A DNA stretch of 64,000 nt from Dyella sp. ASV21. GTDB taxonomy: Bacteria; Pseudomonadota; Gammaproteobacteria; Xanthomonadales; Rhodanobacteraceae. The notes beneath the pieces were generated by a model. It saw only the letters and a list, made by a program, of their open reading frames with translations, had not been told where the DNA came from and ran no database searches. The translations under genes and the position numbers were made by a program. Every line of letters starts with the position of its first letter. Within the stretch, counting starts at the first letter, position 1. Of the stretch, positions 62,830 through 64,000 are shown one piece after another. Where the stretch lies: positions 1 to 64,000 of the forward strand of contig NZ_JAELTT010000017.1 in assembly GCF_016428975.1 (NCBI RefSeq). The letters run 5' to 3'.

Positions 62830-63132
62830 TCAATGTCCGTTGAGGAAGTGCGCGCCCAGGCCCAGTCCGAACACCAGCGCCGCGACGAAGAACAGCGTAG
62901 CCAATGCCATGCAGGCCAATTGCACATAGCCCAACACCATGCCGACCACGGCGAGTGCATCGCCCTCCTGCGCACCGAGCGGAGCCCGGCGAATCTCGCC
63001 GCGCGCCAGATGTCCACATACGATGGCGACCAAAGCGCCCACCAGCGGCAGCATGCACCACGACAGAATGCCGAACACCAGGCTCACGATGGCCAGTGCG
63101 TTGGTGGTGCGGGTAGCGGGCTGATAGCTCAT
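62830..63132 (-). CDS. DUF4190-type small membrane protein
   Basis: A 100-residue protein with two or three membrane segments: NALAIVSLVFGILSWCMLPLVGALVAIVCGH, then VVGMVLGYVQLACMALATLF. This hairpin layout, with GHLARGEIRR between the segments, is that of DUF4190 proteins, whose function is unknown. It is the first gene of the tight operon that continues with SDR, methyltransferase, pyrD and murB. ATG at 63132 is chosen over an upstream in-frame start because the family begins just before the first membrane segment. Confidence 0.8.
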   Translation of the reverse strand: MSYQPATRTTNALAIVSLVFGILSWCMLPLVGALVAIVCGHLARGEIRRAPLGAQEGDALAVVGMVLGYVQLACMALATLFFVAALVFGLGLGAHFLNGH

Positions 63133-63204
63133 GGCAATGCACATCCTGCGCAGGGGCGCGATGTAACGCACGACCGGCGCAGGTGCGCCGGTCGTGGGAG
63201 GGTC

Positions 63205-64000
63205 TTACAGGTCGAACTTGATGCCCTGGGCCAGCGGCAGCGAGTTCGAGTAGTTGATGGTGTTGGTCTGTCGGCGCATGTACACCTTCCACGCATCCGA
63301 GCCGGACTCGCGACCGCCACCGGTTTCCTTCTCGCCACCGAAAGCGCCGCCAATCTCCGCGCCCGAGGTACCGATGTTGACGTTGGCGATGCCGCAATCC
63401 GAACCGGCCGCCGACAGGTACTGCTCGGCCGACTTGAGGTTCTGCGTGAAAATCGCCGAGGACAGGCCCTGTGGCACGCTGTTCTGCAGCTCGATGGCCT
63501 CGTCCAGCGTCTTGAACGGCATCACGTAGAGGATCGGCGCGAAGGTTTCGGTCTGCACGACCTCATCGCTGTTCTTCAAGCCCGTGACGATGGTGGGCAG
63601 CACGAAGTTGCCCGGGCGATCGCTCAGCGCGGCGCCACCCGTGCGTACCGTGCCGCCCGAGGCCTTGGCCTTCTCCACCGCGGCGAGGTAAGCCTGCACG
63701 GCTTCCTTGCTGTTGAGCGGGCCCATCAGCGTGGTCGCCAGGGTCGGGTCACCGATCTTGCCTTCCACCTGCTTGTAGGCAGCGACCAGCGTGTCCGTCA
63801 CTTCGTTGGCGATCGATTCGTGCACGAACAGGCGGCGCGTGGTGGTGCAGCGCTGGCCGGCCGTGCCGACGGCGCCGAACACAATGGCCGGGATCGCCAG
63901 CTTCAGGTCCGCGCTCTCATCCAGGATGATGGCGTTGTTGCCGCCCAACTCCAGCAGCGAGCGCGCCATGCGCTTGGCCACGCGCTCACCCACGTGACGG
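63205..64000 (-). CDS. amaB: Alpha-aminoadipic semialdehyde dehydrogenase (ALDH7 type), 5' end outside window
   Basis: The C-terminal ~265 residues of an aldehyde dehydrogenase; the frame stays open to the right edge, so the N-terminus is missing. Seen: [10 protein letters not shown] (Glu), [16 protein letters not shown] (catalytic Cys) and [22 protein letters not shown] followed by [22 protein letters not shown], which are diagnostic of ALDH7/AmaB. This enzyme oxidises 2-aminoadipate 6-semialdehyde in lysine catabolism. It fits with gcdH at 34033 but is not in the same operon. Confidence 0.9.
   Translation of the reverse strand, partial: RHVGERVAKRMARSLLELGGNNAIILDESADLKLAIPAIVFGAVGTAGQRCTTTRRLFVHESIANEVTDTLVAAYKQVEGKIGDPTLATTLMGPLNSKEAVQAYLAAVEKAKASGGTVRTGGAALSDRPGNFVLPTIVTGLKNSDEVVQTETFAPILYVMPFKTLDEAIELQNSVPQGLSSAIFTQNLKSAEQYLSAAGSDCGIANVNIGTSGAEIGGAFGGEKETGGGRESGSDAWKVYMRRQTNTINYSNSLPLAQGIKFDL

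Noticed and set aside
62036-63397. A 453-codon version of the SDR gene
   Set aside because: The upstream part is a shadow of the DUF4190 gene; the SDR Rossmann motif starts about 20 residues after the ATG at 62827.

Overview
The window looks like chromosome of a GC-rich gammaproteobacterium of the Lysobacterales (Xanthomonadales), most likely Rhodanobacteraceae (Dyella, Luteibacter or Rhodanobacter type). This is inferred from the strongly GC-biased third codon positions, the 180-kDa NAD-glutamate dehydrogenase, the pyrD-murB pair, and a dispersed intergenic inverted-repeat family of a kind I associate with this order. No rRNA, tRNA, CRISPR array, insertion sequence or phage gene was seen.

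Layout. 1-2160 is the end of an accessory, visibly less GC-rich locus: the C-terminal part of a polymorphic-toxin-like protein, an immunity-like protein (Imm71/72 type) overlapping it by 4 bases, and a broken second copy of the immunity gene. 2229-6763 is an AcrAB-type RND efflux operon (minus strand), followed by an 840-base gene-free stretch with two dyads. 7604-14471 carries NAD-glutamate dehydrogenase, NAD kinase and a cytosolic 5'-nucleotidase. 14513-25707 (minus) has an aldo/keto reductase, a four-gene MdtABC/outer-membrane-factor RND operon and a DMT exporter. 25996-33925 (plus) is a catabolic cluster: outer-membrane channel, GcvA-like LysR regulator, AldA-like aldehyde dehydrogenase, YihN-like MFS permease, an unusual enolase-superfamily enzyme and a GMC oxidoreductase; the last four form a tight operon.

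34033-38699 holds glutaryl-CoA dehydrogenase, a GNAT/nucleotidyltransferase-fold pair and a fused alpha-beta 2-oxoacid dehydrogenase E1. 38769-44515 has a PAP2 phosphatase, a class C beta-lactamase-like serine hydrolase, a lipoprotein esterase, an RcnB-like protein and a DUF3761 protein. 44587-48253 is a YbhGFSR-like ABC exporter with its TetR regulator and a near-ideal operator. 48372-50297 encodes an alpha-amino acid ester hydrolase. 50298-51299 is a gene-free composite inverted repeat.

51300-58940 contains a VOC protein, a membrane diguanylate cyclase, an FMN reductase, polyphosphate kinase, and a divergent AraC regulator/Fsr-like MFS pair. 59193-63132 is a compact operon (DUF4190, SDR, methyltransferase, pyrD, murB). 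The right edge cuts an alpha-aminoadipic semialdehyde dehydrogenase, which with gcdH points to lysine degradation through glutaryl-CoA.

A recurring theme is drug and xenobiotic handling: two RND pumps, a DMT and an Fsr-type exporter, a YbhGFSR-like ABC exporter, a beta-lactamase-fold hydrolase and a beta-lactam-acylase-type enzyme. The least explained parts are the toxin/immunity edge, the 28-34 kb catabolic operon, a docking-domain insertion in MdtC and the 50.5-51.2 kb repeat.
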